Below are positions 52,591 to 61,693 of a stretch of 64,000 nt of DNA, in pieces (the stretch's first letter is position 1; each line of letters starts with the position of its first letter). The DNA is from Streptomyces sp. NBC_01214 (GTDB taxonomy: Bacteria; Actinomycetota; Actinomycetes; Streptomycetales; Streptomycetaceae). The position numbers were made by a program, and so were the translations under genes. Under the pieces are notes generated by a model, which was not told the DNA's origin, did no database searches, and saw only the letters and a list, made by a program, of their open reading frames with translations. Location of the stretch: contig NZ_JAPEOS010000001.1 of the NCBI RefSeq assembly GCF_026340975.1, positions 704,501-768,500 on the forward strand, read 5' to 3'.

Positions 52591-52869
52591 ATGAGCGTCA
52601 ACGTCCGCATCCCCACCATCCTGCGCACCTACACCGGCGGCGTCGCCGAGGTCGCGGCCGAGGGCGCGACCCTCGCCGAGGTCATCGAGTCCCTGGAGAA
52701 GAACCACCCGGGCATCGCCGCGCGCGTCCTGGACGACCAGGGCAAGCTGCGCCGCTTCGTGAACGTCTACGTCAACGACGACGACGTGCGCTTCGAGGGC
52801 GGGCTGCAGGCGGCGACGCCGGACGGCGCCGGCGTCTCGATCATCCCGGCCGTCGCCGGCGGTTGCTGA
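52591..52869 (+). CDS. MoaD/ThiS-type sulfur-carrier protein ending in GGC
   Basis: A 92-residue ubiquitin-fold sulfur carrier, closest to CysO of the alternative cysteine pathway. SVNVRIPTILRTYTGG and FVNVYVNDDDVRF are family features. The usual C-terminal Gly-Gly is followed here by a terminal Cys (AVAGGC), so it must be trimmed by a JAMM (Mec+/QbsD-like) protease before thiocarboxylation, if it works as CysO does. GGAAAGG lies eight nt before the ATG. Co-transcription with thrC puts it under the SAM riboswitch, linking it to sulfur amino-acid supply. A strong terminator follows. Confidence 0.88.
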   Translation: MSVNVRIPTILRTYTGGVAEVAAEGATLAEVIESLEKNHPGIAARVLDDQGKLRRFVNVYVNDDDVRFEGGLQAATPDGAGVSIIPAVAGGC

Positions 52870-53294
52870 TTCCCCGGATCCGCACCGCATCTCCCCGGTC
52901 ACCGCTCCGGTGACACGCGCAAAACGAAATTGCCCCCTCCGCTAAAGCGGAGGGGGCAATTCTGCTTGATTGGGCACGGTAGGGTTGGGGAAGTCCCCTC
53001 CGCTGTTCTTGCCCCCTGCATATGAACGGGCCGCGCAAGGGTCGATATCGGGCCAACATGCGAGTGCGCTATGGGGCTTTGGCGAGATATGTCAGGCCCG
53101 AGTTGTCCGGGAGTATGGCAAATTTTCACTCTATTTCAATGTTTCTCGGTGTCCAGAATTCTCATCGGATTGACCTGTTGCAGACAGCATCCGCGCAGAT
53201 ACATTCAGCCTCGGTCGACGCGTTCCGACGCAAGTTCTGACCCGGGATCGTGAAGTGCGTTCCTGCGCAAGGGCCAGTAATAGGGGAGTTAGGC
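52870..53294. other. 425-nt region before the cold-shock gene
   Basis: After the thrC-operon terminator (52928-52961) the DNA is markedly AT-richer (about 53110-53185), unlike the rest of the window. I see no gene; three short open frames of 60-72 codons have no initiation signals and non-Streptomyces codon use. It probably carries the cspA-type promoter and a long 5' leader. Confidence 0.55.
52928..52961 (+). terminator. terminator of thrC and sulfur-carrier gene
   Basis: Perfect 16-bp stem AATTGCCCCCTCCGCT (52928-52943) with its complement 52946-52961 ending AATT, followed by CTGCTT. Confidence 0.9.
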
Positions 53295-53501
53295 ATGGCT
53301 CAGGGCACCGTCAAGTGGTTCAACGCGGAGAAGGGCTACGGCTTCATCGCGGTCGACGGTGGTGCGGATGTGTTCGTCCACTACAGCGCCATCCAGATGG
53401 ACGGGTACCGCACCCTTGAAGAGGGTCAGCGGGTCGAGTTCGAGATCTCGCAGGGCCAGAAGGGTCCGCAGGCGGACATGGTCAAGCTCGCACTCGGCTA
53501 G
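53295..53501 (+). CDS. cold-shock protein (CspA family)
   Basis: A 68-residue single-stranded nucleic-acid-binding beta-barrel. RNP1 KGYGFIAV and RNP2 VFVHYSAI are standard. It is one of several Streptomyces Csp paralogues acting as RNA chaperones; the cold response of this copy is unknown. The start ATG 53295 has GGGGAG nine nt upstream; the open frame back to 53250 is not family sequence. It is preceded by an AT-rich leader region and followed by a strong hairpin. Confidence 0.95.
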   Translation: MAQGTVKWFNAEKGYGFIAVDGGADVFVHYSAIQMDGYRTLEEGQRVEFEISQGQKGPQADMVKLALG

Positions 53502-53553
53502 TCCTGGAGCGATCGACCACCGACGCACGGTCTTCAGCGAAGACCTGGAACAC

Positions 53554-53597
53554 CACGAGGGGCCCACATCCTGGACACGGGATGGGGGCCCCTCGTG
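53554..53597 (+). terminator. terminator of the cold-shock gene
   Basis: CACGAGGGGCCC (53554-53565) pairs with GGGCCCCTCGTG (53586-53597), with inner pairing ATCC/GGAT. Confidence 0.85.
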
Positions 53598-53634
53598 CGT
53601 GTGCCCGGTAGTAGCCGGGCATCACTCGAAGCCG

Positions 53635-53661
53635 CTTGCACTCGAGGGGGTCGAGTGCTAA
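53635..53661. promoter_or_regulatory. CIRCE operator 1 (HrcA)
   Basis: CTTGCACTC-N9-GAGTGCTAA. The right half is exact; the left half differs from TTAGCACTC at two or three bases. Confidence 0.8.
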
Positions 53662-53670
53662 TCATTGGCG

Positions 53671-53697
53671 TTAGCACTCTCCGGTTGAGAGTGCTAC
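53671..53697. promoter_or_regulatory. CIRCE operator 2 (HrcA)
   Basis: TTAGCACTC-N9-GAGTGCTAC, one base from the consensus TTAGCACTC-N9-GAGTGCTAA; 129 nt before the groEL ATG. Confidence 0.92.
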
Positions 53698-53700
53698 TGA

Positions 53701-55449
<1,749 letters not shown>

Positions 55450-55491
55450 TCGACCCCGGCTCCGGCCACTGGTTGATCGGCTGTTCTCGAA

Positions 55492-55525
55492 CGAGGGCGG
55501 CACCCCCACGGGGGTGCCGCCCTCG
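55492..55525 (+). terminator. groEL terminator
   Basis: CGAGGGCGGCACCCCC (55492-55507) pairs with its complement (55510-55525), two-base loop, followed by GGCGTTT. Confidence 0.9.
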
Positions 55526-55543
55526 GGCGTTTCCCGGACGGGG

Positions 55544-56128
55544 TCAGAAGCCGGTGGTGTCGATCGCGAAGTCGAACGGTTCCGGGACGTGCAGGGGCTC
55601 GCCGAAGGACACCGTCGTACGGGAGCGGTACCCGTGCGGGGAGGGGTCCCAGAAGCAGGTGATCTCCGAGTCCTGCATGTCGACGACCAGGTAGACCGGT
55701 ACAAGGAGTCCGTAGACGTCGAGCTTCTCGTTCCAGTCGGCGTCCTTGGTGGAGACGGACGTGAACTCTCCGACCAGGGACAGTGCGGCTCCGTCCGCGT
55801 GCAGTCCGTCCTCTTCGAAGGCTGCCTCGTCCGCGACGTACAGGTCCGGTCCGTAGCCGCGCTCCGCCGACGGGAACCGGAAAAGGAAGGGGGAGGTGTC
55901 GGCGAAGTGGCCGTCGGGCACGTGGGACTGGAGCTGCTCGCGCAACAGGCGCATGCGACGGGAGTAGCGCAGCCTGGAAAACGGTGACACGACGATCTTC
56001 CCCCGGATGAGCTCGGCCTTGAAGCCGTCTGGTGTGTCCATCTCTGCGACCGTGCGCAGAAGGTCTTCGAAGGCCAGTGGCGCCGACGACGTCTCTATGG
56101 GTGTGGCCCGTTCGATCATGGTCGTCAC
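55544..56128 (-). CDS. Uma2 family (DUF820) nuclease-fold protein
   Basis: A 194-residue protein of the Uma2 family, which has a PD-(D/E)XK restriction-endonuclease-like fold and is multiplied in Streptomyces and cyanobacteria without a known role. YGPDLYVAD carries the Asp, and LVGEFTSVSTKDADWNEKLDVYG the E-x-x-S...K stretch; here the position normally (D/E)XK reads EFTSVST, so catalysis is uncertain. GTG 56128 has GGAGGA five nt upstream. It is convergent with groEL and divergent from trpF. Confidence 0.85.
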   Translation of the reverse strand: MTTMIERATPIETSSAPLAFEDLLRTVAEMDTPDGFKAELIRGKIVVSPFSRLRYSRRMRLLREQLQSHVPDGHFADTSPFLFRFPSAERGYGPDLYVADEAAFEEDGLHADGAALSLVGEFTSVSTKDADWNEKLDVYGLLVPVYLVVDMQDSEITCFWDPSPHGYRSRTTVSFGEPLHVPEPFDFAIDTTGF

Positions 56129-56255
56129 CGTCGTCCTCCGGGGCGTGCCGTGCTGTGGGTGTGTGCCTTGTCCCAGGCTAGCGACGGCGGGGCTGCCGTG
56201 CCCGGCCTATGGGACGTGCCACCCGTGGGTGCGGCGGGTTTGGTTGACTGGTCGC

Positions 56256-56855
56256 ATGAGCGATCTCTTCGTCAAGATCTGCGGGCTCAGGGCCGCGCAC
56301 GATGTCGACGTGGCCGTGGCCGCCGGGGCGGACGCCGTCGGGTTCGTCTTCGCGCCCGGGAGCCCGCGGACCGTGGACGCCGCCACCGCGCGGGAGCTGG
56401 CCGCGCGGGTGCCCGACGGGGTGCTCACCGTCGGCGTGTTCCGGGGGCAGGCGGTGGCGGAGGTGCGCCGGTTCGCCGAGGAGAGCGGTGTGCGCGGGGT
56501 GCAGCTGCACGGCGAGGAGGGCCCCGAGGACTTCGCGGCGCTGCGCGCCGACGGCCGGACCCTGCTGCGGGCCACCGCCGAGCGCGTGCAGCGCTGCGGC
56601 GAGTACGGCGAGGACCTGCTGCTGCTGGACGCGCCCGACCCGGGCTCCGGCAAGCCGTGGAACTGGGGTGCGGCGGACTTCACCGCGCCCGAGGGGCGCT
56701 GGCTGCTCGCCGGCGGGCTGAACCCGGGCAACGTGCGGGAGGCGCTCGCGGCCACCGGGGCGTGGGGCGTGGACGTGTCCAGCGGGGTGGAGCGGGAGCG
56801 CGGCGTGAAGGACCCCGGGCTGATCCGCGCCTTCATCGAGGCGGCCCGCGCCTAG
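56256..56855 (+). CDS. trpF: phosphoribosylanthranilate isomerase (TrpF)
   Basis: A 199-residue (beta-alpha)8 enzyme isomerising phosphoribosylanthranilate in tryptophan synthesis. It has the catalytic Cys in FVKICGLR, VGVFRGQAVAEV, VQLHGEE, the catalytic Asp in LLLLDAPDPGSGKPWNW, and the phosphate-binding LAGGLNPGNV and GVDVSSGVE. It lies outside any trp operon. Streptomyces normally use the bifunctional PriA for both this step and the HisA step, so a separate TrpF is unusual. ATG 56256; no close Shine-Dalgarno sequence. It may be of foreign origin; its codons are now typical of the genome. Confidence 0.9.
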   Translation: MSDLFVKICGLRAAHDVDVAVAAGADAVGFVFAPGSPRTVDAATARELAARVPDGVLTVGVFRGQAVAEVRRFAEESGVRGVQLHGEEGPEDFAALRADGRTLLRATAERVQRCGEYGEDLLLLDAPDPGSGKPWNWGAADFTAPEGRWLLAGGLNPGNVREALAATGAWGVDVSSGVERERGVKDPGLIRAFIEAARA

Positions 56856-56857
56856 TT

Positions 56858-56879
56858 TTCCGTAGCGATCGTTACGGAA
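56858..56879. promoter_or_regulatory. TetR-type palindrome in front of the dead dehydrogenase
   Basis: TTCCGTA-GCGATCGT-TACGGAA; ten of eleven base pairs symmetric. It begins two nt after the trpF stop and ends before the dehydrogenase remnant. Confidence 0.65.
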
Positions 56880-56880
56880 G

Positions 56881-57110
56881 AACGTGCTGGTCACGGGCGG
56901 CAGCAGGGGCATCGGACGGGCCGTCGCCGAGCGGTTCGCCGCCGACGGCACCACCGGCGTGCTCACGTACGCGAGACCGTCGAGCGGATCGCGAAGGACG
57001 GCGGCCGGGCCTTCGCCCTCCAGTCGGAGCCGCTCGGCAGTCCCGGCTCCGCCGCCGAGCGCTGGGTGACCGGGCGTGTGGTCGACGCCACCGGAGGCTC
57101 CGTGCTGTGA
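56881..57110 (+). pseudogene. short-chain dehydrogenase remnant
   Basis: The 5' part encodes NVLVTGGSRGIGRAVAERF and ADGTTGVLTYA, the NAD(P)-binding start of a short-chain dehydrogenase. From 56973 the frame changes: ETVERIAKDGGRAFALQ, the strand that follows in the family, and then directly WVTGRVVDATGGSVL and stop, the family's usual end. The middle with the catalytic Ser-Tyr-Lys is deleted. A symmetric operator remains just upstream (56858-56879). The regulator gene is not here. No product is expected. Confidence 0.8.
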
Positions 57111-57148
57111 GCCGAAGGCCCCCGGTTAGGCTGCGGCCGAGGGGGATC

Positions 57149-58579
57149 ATGGAAATGGAACGACCGCCGCGCGTGCGGCTCTCGGGGCACCTCGCGTGCG
57201 CTGCTGCCGCAGCGTTCGCGGCGGTGGCGGCCCTGTACCTGGTCCTCCTGGCGAAGTTGGTGGTCGCCGACGCCCCCGTCCGCGTGTGCGGGATCGACAG
57301 TTGCCCGCGCGGCACGGGCACCCTCGCGCTCCTCGCCCCGCTGTGCGCCGCCGCCGCGTGGCTGCTGTGGCGCATGCCGAGGAAGCGCAGCCACGGCCGC
57401 GCCCCGGTGCACGTCCGCGTGATCGCCGCCTGCGTGGCGCTGGCCGCGCTGGGGCCCGGCTGGCTGGGCTTCGAGCGGATGCGCGGCCCGCAGCTGGACC
57501 TGTCCGGGTGGCAGGAGCCGGTGCATCCGGCGGCGGCCCCGGTCGGCGTCTGGGCGCCCGCGCCCGGAAGGCTCGTACGGGCCCGCACGGACGGGCTCGT
57601 CTCCTACAACGGGGAGGGCCGCAAGGGCTGGCGGCTGCCCGCCCCGGAGCGCACGCCGCTCTGCGCGCTCAGCCGGACGATCCCGTCGGGCATCGGCCTC
57701 CTCGCGTACGGGGAGAGCGTGGGCACGTGCGGCTCGCAGGTCGTCGCCGTGGACCTGGCCGAGGGCCGGGTCCGCTGGACCCGGGACACCGGCCGGGCCC
57801 TGGTGGCCGCGGCCGGCCCGAGCGCCGTCGTGGCGGACCGGGACACGGTGACCGGCCTCGACCTGCGCGGCGGCCAGGAGCTCTGGCGGGTCCCGGTCCC
57901 GGCCGACTGCACGGTGAAGGCCGTCGACGGCTCGGAGCAACGCGCCCTGTACGTGGAGCAGTGCGGCGACGCCGCCCGGATCACGGCCGTCGACGCCCGT
58001 ACGGGTACCCGCGCCTGGCAGAGCGCGCTGCCGACGGCGAGCCGGCTGCGCGAGGTGCGGGTGCTGTCCGCCGTCCCGCCGGTCCTGCGCGTCACGGAGA
58101 CCGCGGAAAGGGGCATCGACGCGGTGCTCCTGCTCGACGACACGGGCCGCGTGCGGGGCTCCGTACCCGCCACGGGTCCGGACGGGGACCTGCTGTCCGA
58201 GCCGTCCCCGGTGCTGACCGGAGATCTACTGGTCACCCCGGTGAAGCAGGGGGAGGGGAACGGCGTGTCCGCCTACTCCCTCACCGACGGCCGACGCCTG
58301 TGGCACGCGGGCGTCGGCGACGAGGAGGTCCGCGGGCTGGCGCCGACCGGCCCGGGCCAGGTCGGCGTGGTGACCTCCGACCGCTGGTGGACGTACCTCA
58401 CCCACCGCGGCCTGCGCGACGGCCGGCGCCGGGCGGAGCCCACGGTCCTGCGCGACCTGCCCCTGGGCGAGCGGTTCGCGTTCCACCCCGGGCCGCCCGG
58501 CTCGTACGTCTTCGTCAACCTGGACCGCAAGGGCCTGCTGCCGCCGGTCTTCGACGTGGACCCGGTCTTCGGCTGGTGA
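57149..58579 (+). CDS. membrane-anchored beta-propeller (PQQ-like) protein
   Basis: A 476-residue protein with three N-terminal transmembrane helices (about residues 15-40, 55-72, 88-105) followed by an outward-facing domain of PQQ-like repeats: VVAVDLAEGRVRWTRDTG, VTGLDLRGGQELWRVPV, ITAVDARTGTRAWQS and VSAYSLTDGRRLWHAG are the propeller blades with the typical Trp. No quinone or catalytic site is visible; such proteins usually act as scaffolds. GGGGGATC precedes ATG 57149; ATG 57155 is two codons in. It stands alone. Confidence 0.8.
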   Translation: MEMERPPRVRLSGHLACAAAAAFAAVAALYLVLLAKLVVADAPVRVCGIDSCPRGTGTLALLAPLCAAAAWLLWRMPRKRSHGRAPVHVRVIAACVALAALGPGWLGFERMRGPQLDLSGWQEPVHPAAAPVGVWAPAPGRLVRARTDGLVSYNGEGRKGWRLPAPERTPLCALSRTIPSGIGLLAYGESVGTCGSQVVAVDLAEGRVRWTRDTGRALVAAAGPSAVVADRDTVTGLDLRGGQELWRVPVPADCTVKAVDGSEQRALYVEQCGDAARITAVDARTGTRAWQSALPTASRLREVRVLSAVPPVLRVTETAERGIDAVLLLDDTGRVRGSVPATGPDGDLLSEPSPVLTGDLLVTPVKQGEGNGVSAYSLTDGRRLWHAGVGDEEVRGLAPTGPGQVGVVTSDRWWTYLTHRGLRDGRRRAEPTVLRDLPLGERFAFHPGPPGSYVFVNLDRKGLLPPVFDVDPVFGW

Positions 58580-58653
58580 CGCGGGGCGGTCGCGGGGCGG
58601 TCGCGGGGCGGCCGGCCGGACAAGGGGGCCCGACCGCAGGCGCGGCCGCACGG

Positions 58654-59025
58654 TCACACGTCTGAGGACCCCCACCACCGGTAGGGTCCGAAGCCGTCGC
58701 CGCCGGTGGCCCGGCCGTCCTCCTCCACGGTCTCGACGTCCGGCATCTCGCGCAGGGCCTCGACCTGTTCCGAGTTCAGCCGGGCGGAGAAGCCGTGCAG
58801 GACGGCGCGGTAGACGTGCACCGGGGTGGCGCCGACCCGGTCCGCCACCTCGGCCGGGTCGCTGTCCTCCCGCACGGTGACGATGTACGGGGCGTGGTCG
58901 GCGGCGGGGGCCGTGTGCGGTACGGGTTCCCGCACGTCGGCGGTGGCCGCGGCGACTGGCGGGGCGGCGACGGCGGCCAGTACGGCGACGGCCACGGGCA
59001 GGGCACGGCTCAGGCGGATGCGCAT
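58654..59025 (-). CDS. secreted I9-type protease propeptide/inhibitor, copy 1
   Basis: A 123-residue exported protein consisting of a signal peptide (MRIRLSRALPVAVAVLAAVAAPPVAAATA) and one peptidase inhibitor I9 domain: YIVTVREDSDPAEVADRVGATPVHVYRAVLHGFSARL and ALREMPDVETVEED. I9 domains normally serve as the intramolecular chaperone and inhibitor of subtilisins; here it stands alone, divergent from a subtilisin-like gene that has its own I9 propeptide. It probably restrains that protease or acts in trans. The second copy is at 60981-61328. Confidence 0.87.
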   Translation of the reverse strand: MRIRLSRALPVAVAVLAAVAAPPVAAATADVREPVPHTAPAADHAPYIVTVREDSDPAEVADRVGATPVHVYRAVLHGFSARLNSEQVEALREMPDVETVEEDGRATGGDGFGPYRWWGSSDV

Positions 59026-59309
59026 GGCCCGAGGCCATCACGCGCGGCGGGGCCGGTCAACGACGCCGGTGGGTGTGGCGGGAGCACGGGCCGGCGCACC
59101 GGCCGTGCGCTCCCTGGTCCGGGGGCGGGCCGTACGGGTGATCTGGCCGCGTCGACGCGCACACCCGACGGGCAACCAGGTGAGCCGGTGATTCAACCAG
59201 CCGAGAGGTGGCACCGATGGAGCTGAGGGCCGCCCCCGCAGGAGCACCCGGTGCCGTGGGGGCGGCGGCTCACCCGTGCCTTCCCGCCACCCGTCAGGGA
59301 GTTCCTTCC

Positions 59310-60503
59310 ATGCGCCTGCTCGCCCGACTGGCCGCCGCCGCCCTCCTCACCGTCCCCCCGGTCGCCGCCGGTACGGCCTCCGCCGCGGCCCCGGAGCCGA
59401 CTCCGGCCCCGCTGAAGACCGCCGCCAACCCGGTGCCCGGCGAGTACATCGTGACGTTGGAGAAGGGGGTGGACGCGGCCGAGGCCGCGCAGGAGCTGGG
59501 CCTGGAGCCCTCGTTCGTCTACACCTCGGCGCTCAACGGCTTCGCCGTCCCGCTGACCCCGCTCCAGCTGACGGCCGTCCGCAACAGCCCGGGGGTGACG
59601 TCGGTGGAGGAGGACGCGAACGTCCGGTCCGTCCCGCGGCCGAGCACCGTAAGCGGCACCCGGGTCCCGGCGACCTCGTGGGGCCTGGACCGGATCGACC
59701 AGGGGAAGCTGCCGCTGGACAACGACTTCGCCGTCGCGGGCGACGGCGCCGGCGTGACCGCCTACATCCTCGACACCGGCATCGACTACCAGCACGCGGA
59801 GTTCGGCGGGCCGGGCGCCACCCGTGCCGCCTTCGGCTTCGACGCCGTCGACGACGGCCGCAACGGCCAGGACTGCAACGGCCACGGCACGCACGTCGCG
59901 GGCACGGTCGCCGGCCAGACGTACGGAGTGGCGCGCCAGGCCCACGTGGTCAGCGTCCGCGTCCTCAACTGCGACGGCACGGGCACCTTCTCCGGGATCA
60001 TCGCGGGCCTGGACTGGGTGGCCAAGAACGCCCAGCAGCCGGCGGTCCTGAACGGCTCCTTGGGCGGGGACCGGTCGGAGGCGCTGAACAACGCCGCGAA
60101 CGCGGTCACCGACGCGGGTGTGCTGCCGATCATCGCGGCGGGCAACTCCGCGAAGGACGCCTGCCTGGTCTCCCCGGCCTCCGCGCCGAAGGTGTTCACG
60201 GTGGCGGCGACCGACCAGTTCGACGAGGAGAGCTCCTTCTCCAACCACGGCGAGTGCGTCTCCCTCTTCGCTCCGGGCGAGGACATCGTCTCCGCCCAGC
60301 TCGGCGGCGGCAGCATCTCCCACAGCGGCACCTCGATGTCCGCGCCGCACGTGACCGGTGTCGCGGCGCTCTACAAGGCCAAGAACCCGACCGCGACCCC
60401 GGGGGACGTCGTCGAGTTCCTCGACGCGCAGTCCACCAAGGACGTGCTGACCAGTGTCAGCCCTGCTACCTCGAACAAGCTGCTCTTCACCGGCGGGCTC
60501 TGA
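59310..60503 (+). CDS. secreted subtilisin-like S8 peptidase, copy 1
   Basis: A 397-residue extracellular serine protease of the S8A/proteinase K type. Signal peptide to about residue 26 (ALLTVPPVAAGTASA), an I9 propeptide (about 44-110; EYIVTLEKGVDAAEAAQELG, VTSVEEDANV), then the catalytic domain with Asp155 (YILDTGID), His192 (NGHGTHVAG) and Ser342 (SGTSMSAPH). Cys in DCNGHGTHV and NCDGTG fit the disulfides of proteinase K-like enzymes. AGGGAG nine nt before the ATG. It is one half of a divergent pair with an I9 gene, and the pair is repeated 2.4 kb further on. Confidence 0.93.
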   Translation: MRLLARLAAAALLTVPPVAAGTASAAAPEPTPAPLKTAANPVPGEYIVTLEKGVDAAEAAQELGLEPSFVYTSALNGFAVPLTPLQLTAVRNSPGVTSVEEDANVRSVPRPSTVSGTRVPATSWGLDRIDQGKLPLDNDFAVAGDGAGVTAYILDTGIDYQHAEFGGPGATRAAFGFDAVDDGRNGQDCNGHGTHVAGTVAGQTYGVARQAHVVSVRVLNCDGTGTFSGIIAGLDWVAKNAQQPAVLNGSLGGDRSEALNNAANAVTDAGVLPIIAAGNSAKDACLVSPASAPKVFTVAATDQFDEESSFSNHGECVSLFAPGEDIVSAQLGGGSISHSGTSMSAPHVTGVAALYKAKNPTATPGDVVEFLDAQSTKDVLTSVSPATSNKLLFTGGL

Positions 60504-60529
60504 CCCGGGCTCCCGGGCCGCCGCCCGTG

Positions 60530-60925
60530 TCACAGACCGTGCCGCGCCCCCGACCCGCGGAAGCGGGCGAGGAGCGCGGCGGCCTGCGGAGCGTCCGCGT
60601 CGAAGAACTGTTTGGCGAGGGCGGGCGGGACGGCCGGTCCGTGCATGCGCACCTCGTGGCAGCCGAAGCAGAACGCGGCCTCCATCAAGGCCGGTCCGAG
60701 GCAGTCGTCGTAGGCGCGCACGCTCCATCCGGGTGCGAAGCCGCACCGGTGCTGCTCACTGCCCGGCAGGGTCCCGATGAGCGCGAGGGCGCCGGTCACC
60801 TCGTCCCCCGACCAGTGGGCGACCGGCCTGCCCGGGTACGGGGCGCCCTCCTCGGTCGGGAGGGCGGATATCCGTACCACCTCGATCAACGCGGTACCGG
60901 TCACGACTTCGGCGGGCAGCTCCAT
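60530..60925 (-). CDS. protein of unknown function between the peptidase cassettes
   Basis: A 131-residue soluble protein, MELPAEVVTGTALIEVVRISALPTEEG..., with a Cys-rich turn FCFGCHEVRMHG and a single further Cys pair (HRCGF, DDCLG). No family known to me. It is convergent with the first S8 gene and precedes the second I9 gene in orientation. Codon use and the clean end make it likely real. It is not part of the repeated cassette, so it marks the boundary between the two copies. No ribosome-binding site is evident before ATG 60925. Confidence 0.65.
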   Translation of the reverse strand: MELPAEVVTGTALIEVVRISALPTEEGAPYPGRPVAHWSGDEVTGALALIGTLPGSEQHRCGFAPGWSVRAYDDCLGPALMEAAFCFGCHEVRMHGPAVPPALAKQFFDADAPQAAALLARFRGSGARHGL

Positions 60926-60980
60926 GAACCCAGTCTCCCCGCGCCCGTCGGGGCGGGGAGGGGCCTCAGGAGCCGGGGCC

Positions 60981-61328
60981 TCAGAAGCCGGTGCCGATGC
61001 CGGTGCCGAAGCCGGTGGCCCCGCTGTCCTCCTCCACGGTCTCGACGTCGGGCATCGCGCGCAGGGCCTCGACCTGTTCGGGGCTCAGCCGGGCGGAGAA
61101 GCCGTGCAGGACCGTGCGGTAGACGTGGACGGGGGTGGCGTCGACGCGCTCGGCCACTTCGGCCGGGTCGACGTCCTTCCTTACGGTGACGATGTACGTG
61201 GCGTGGTCGGCGGGGGCCGTGTGCGGTACGGGTTCCGGCACGTCGGTGGTGGCCGCGACTGCGGGCGTGGCGACGGCGGCCAGTGCGGTGAAGGCCACGG
61301 GCAGGGCTCGGCTCAGGCGGATGCGCAT
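60981..61328 (-). CDS. secreted I9-type protease propeptide/inhibitor, copy 2
   Basis: A 115-residue paralogue of the protein encoded at 58654-59025: same signal peptide start (MRIRLSRALPVAF) and I9 domain (YIVTVRKDVDPAEVAERVDATPVHVYRTVLHGFSARLSPEQVEALRAMPDVETVEED). The C-terminus differs: GATGFGTGIGTGF instead of GGDGFGPYRWWGSSDV. It is divergent from the second S8 peptidase, in the same geometry as copy 1. The short distance and high identity show a tandem duplication. Confidence 0.87.
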   Translation of the reverse strand: MRIRLSRALPVAFTALAAVATPAVAATTDVPEPVPHTAPADHATYIVTVRKDVDPAEVAERVDATPVHVYRTVLHGFSARLSPEQVEALRAMPDVETVEEDSGATGFGTGIGTGF

Positions 61329-61693
61329 GGCCTGAGGCGATCACGCGCGGCGGGGCCGGTCAACGACGCCCGTGGGTGTGGCGGATGCACGGCGGGCACC
61401 GGACGCGCGCTCCCTGATGTGGGGGCCGGACGTACGGGTGAATCTCGCACGGGTTTCCGGGAGCGGGGCGGAGCGGGCCGCAGCCTGGGCGGCGCAAGCG
61501 ACGAACCCTTTCTGCAGCGCGCGCGACACGGCATGTCGACGCGGCGATCGGGCGATCGGCCAGGTGGCGGCGACGGTTCAAGCCGCGCCGAGGGGGTGCC
61601 CGATGCATTGGGGGGCCGCACCCGCGGAGGACTCCAGATCGCGGGGGCGGCTCTTCCACGCCGACCTTCCAAGCACGTCAGGGAGCTCCTTCC
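61329..61693. other. divergent intergenic region of cassette 2
   Basis: 365 nt without a supported gene. The first 115 nt or so (GATCACGCGCGGCGGGGCCGG, GTCAACGACGCC, GTGGGTGTGGCGG) are nearly identical to 59034-59160 of cassette 1, so the promoter region was duplicated along with the genes. The part closest to the S8 start (GTCAGGGAGCTCCTTCC) also matches. Confidence 0.75.

Noticed and set aside
52970..53253. Short open frames of 60-72 codons before the cold-shock gene
   Set aside because: AT-rich, atypical codons, no Shine-Dalgarno sequence and no recognisable protein; more likely promoter and leader DNA.
55544..56128. Toxin-antitoxin or restriction role for the Uma2 protein
   Set aside because: No partner gene and an incomplete nuclease motif; nothing supports a defence role.
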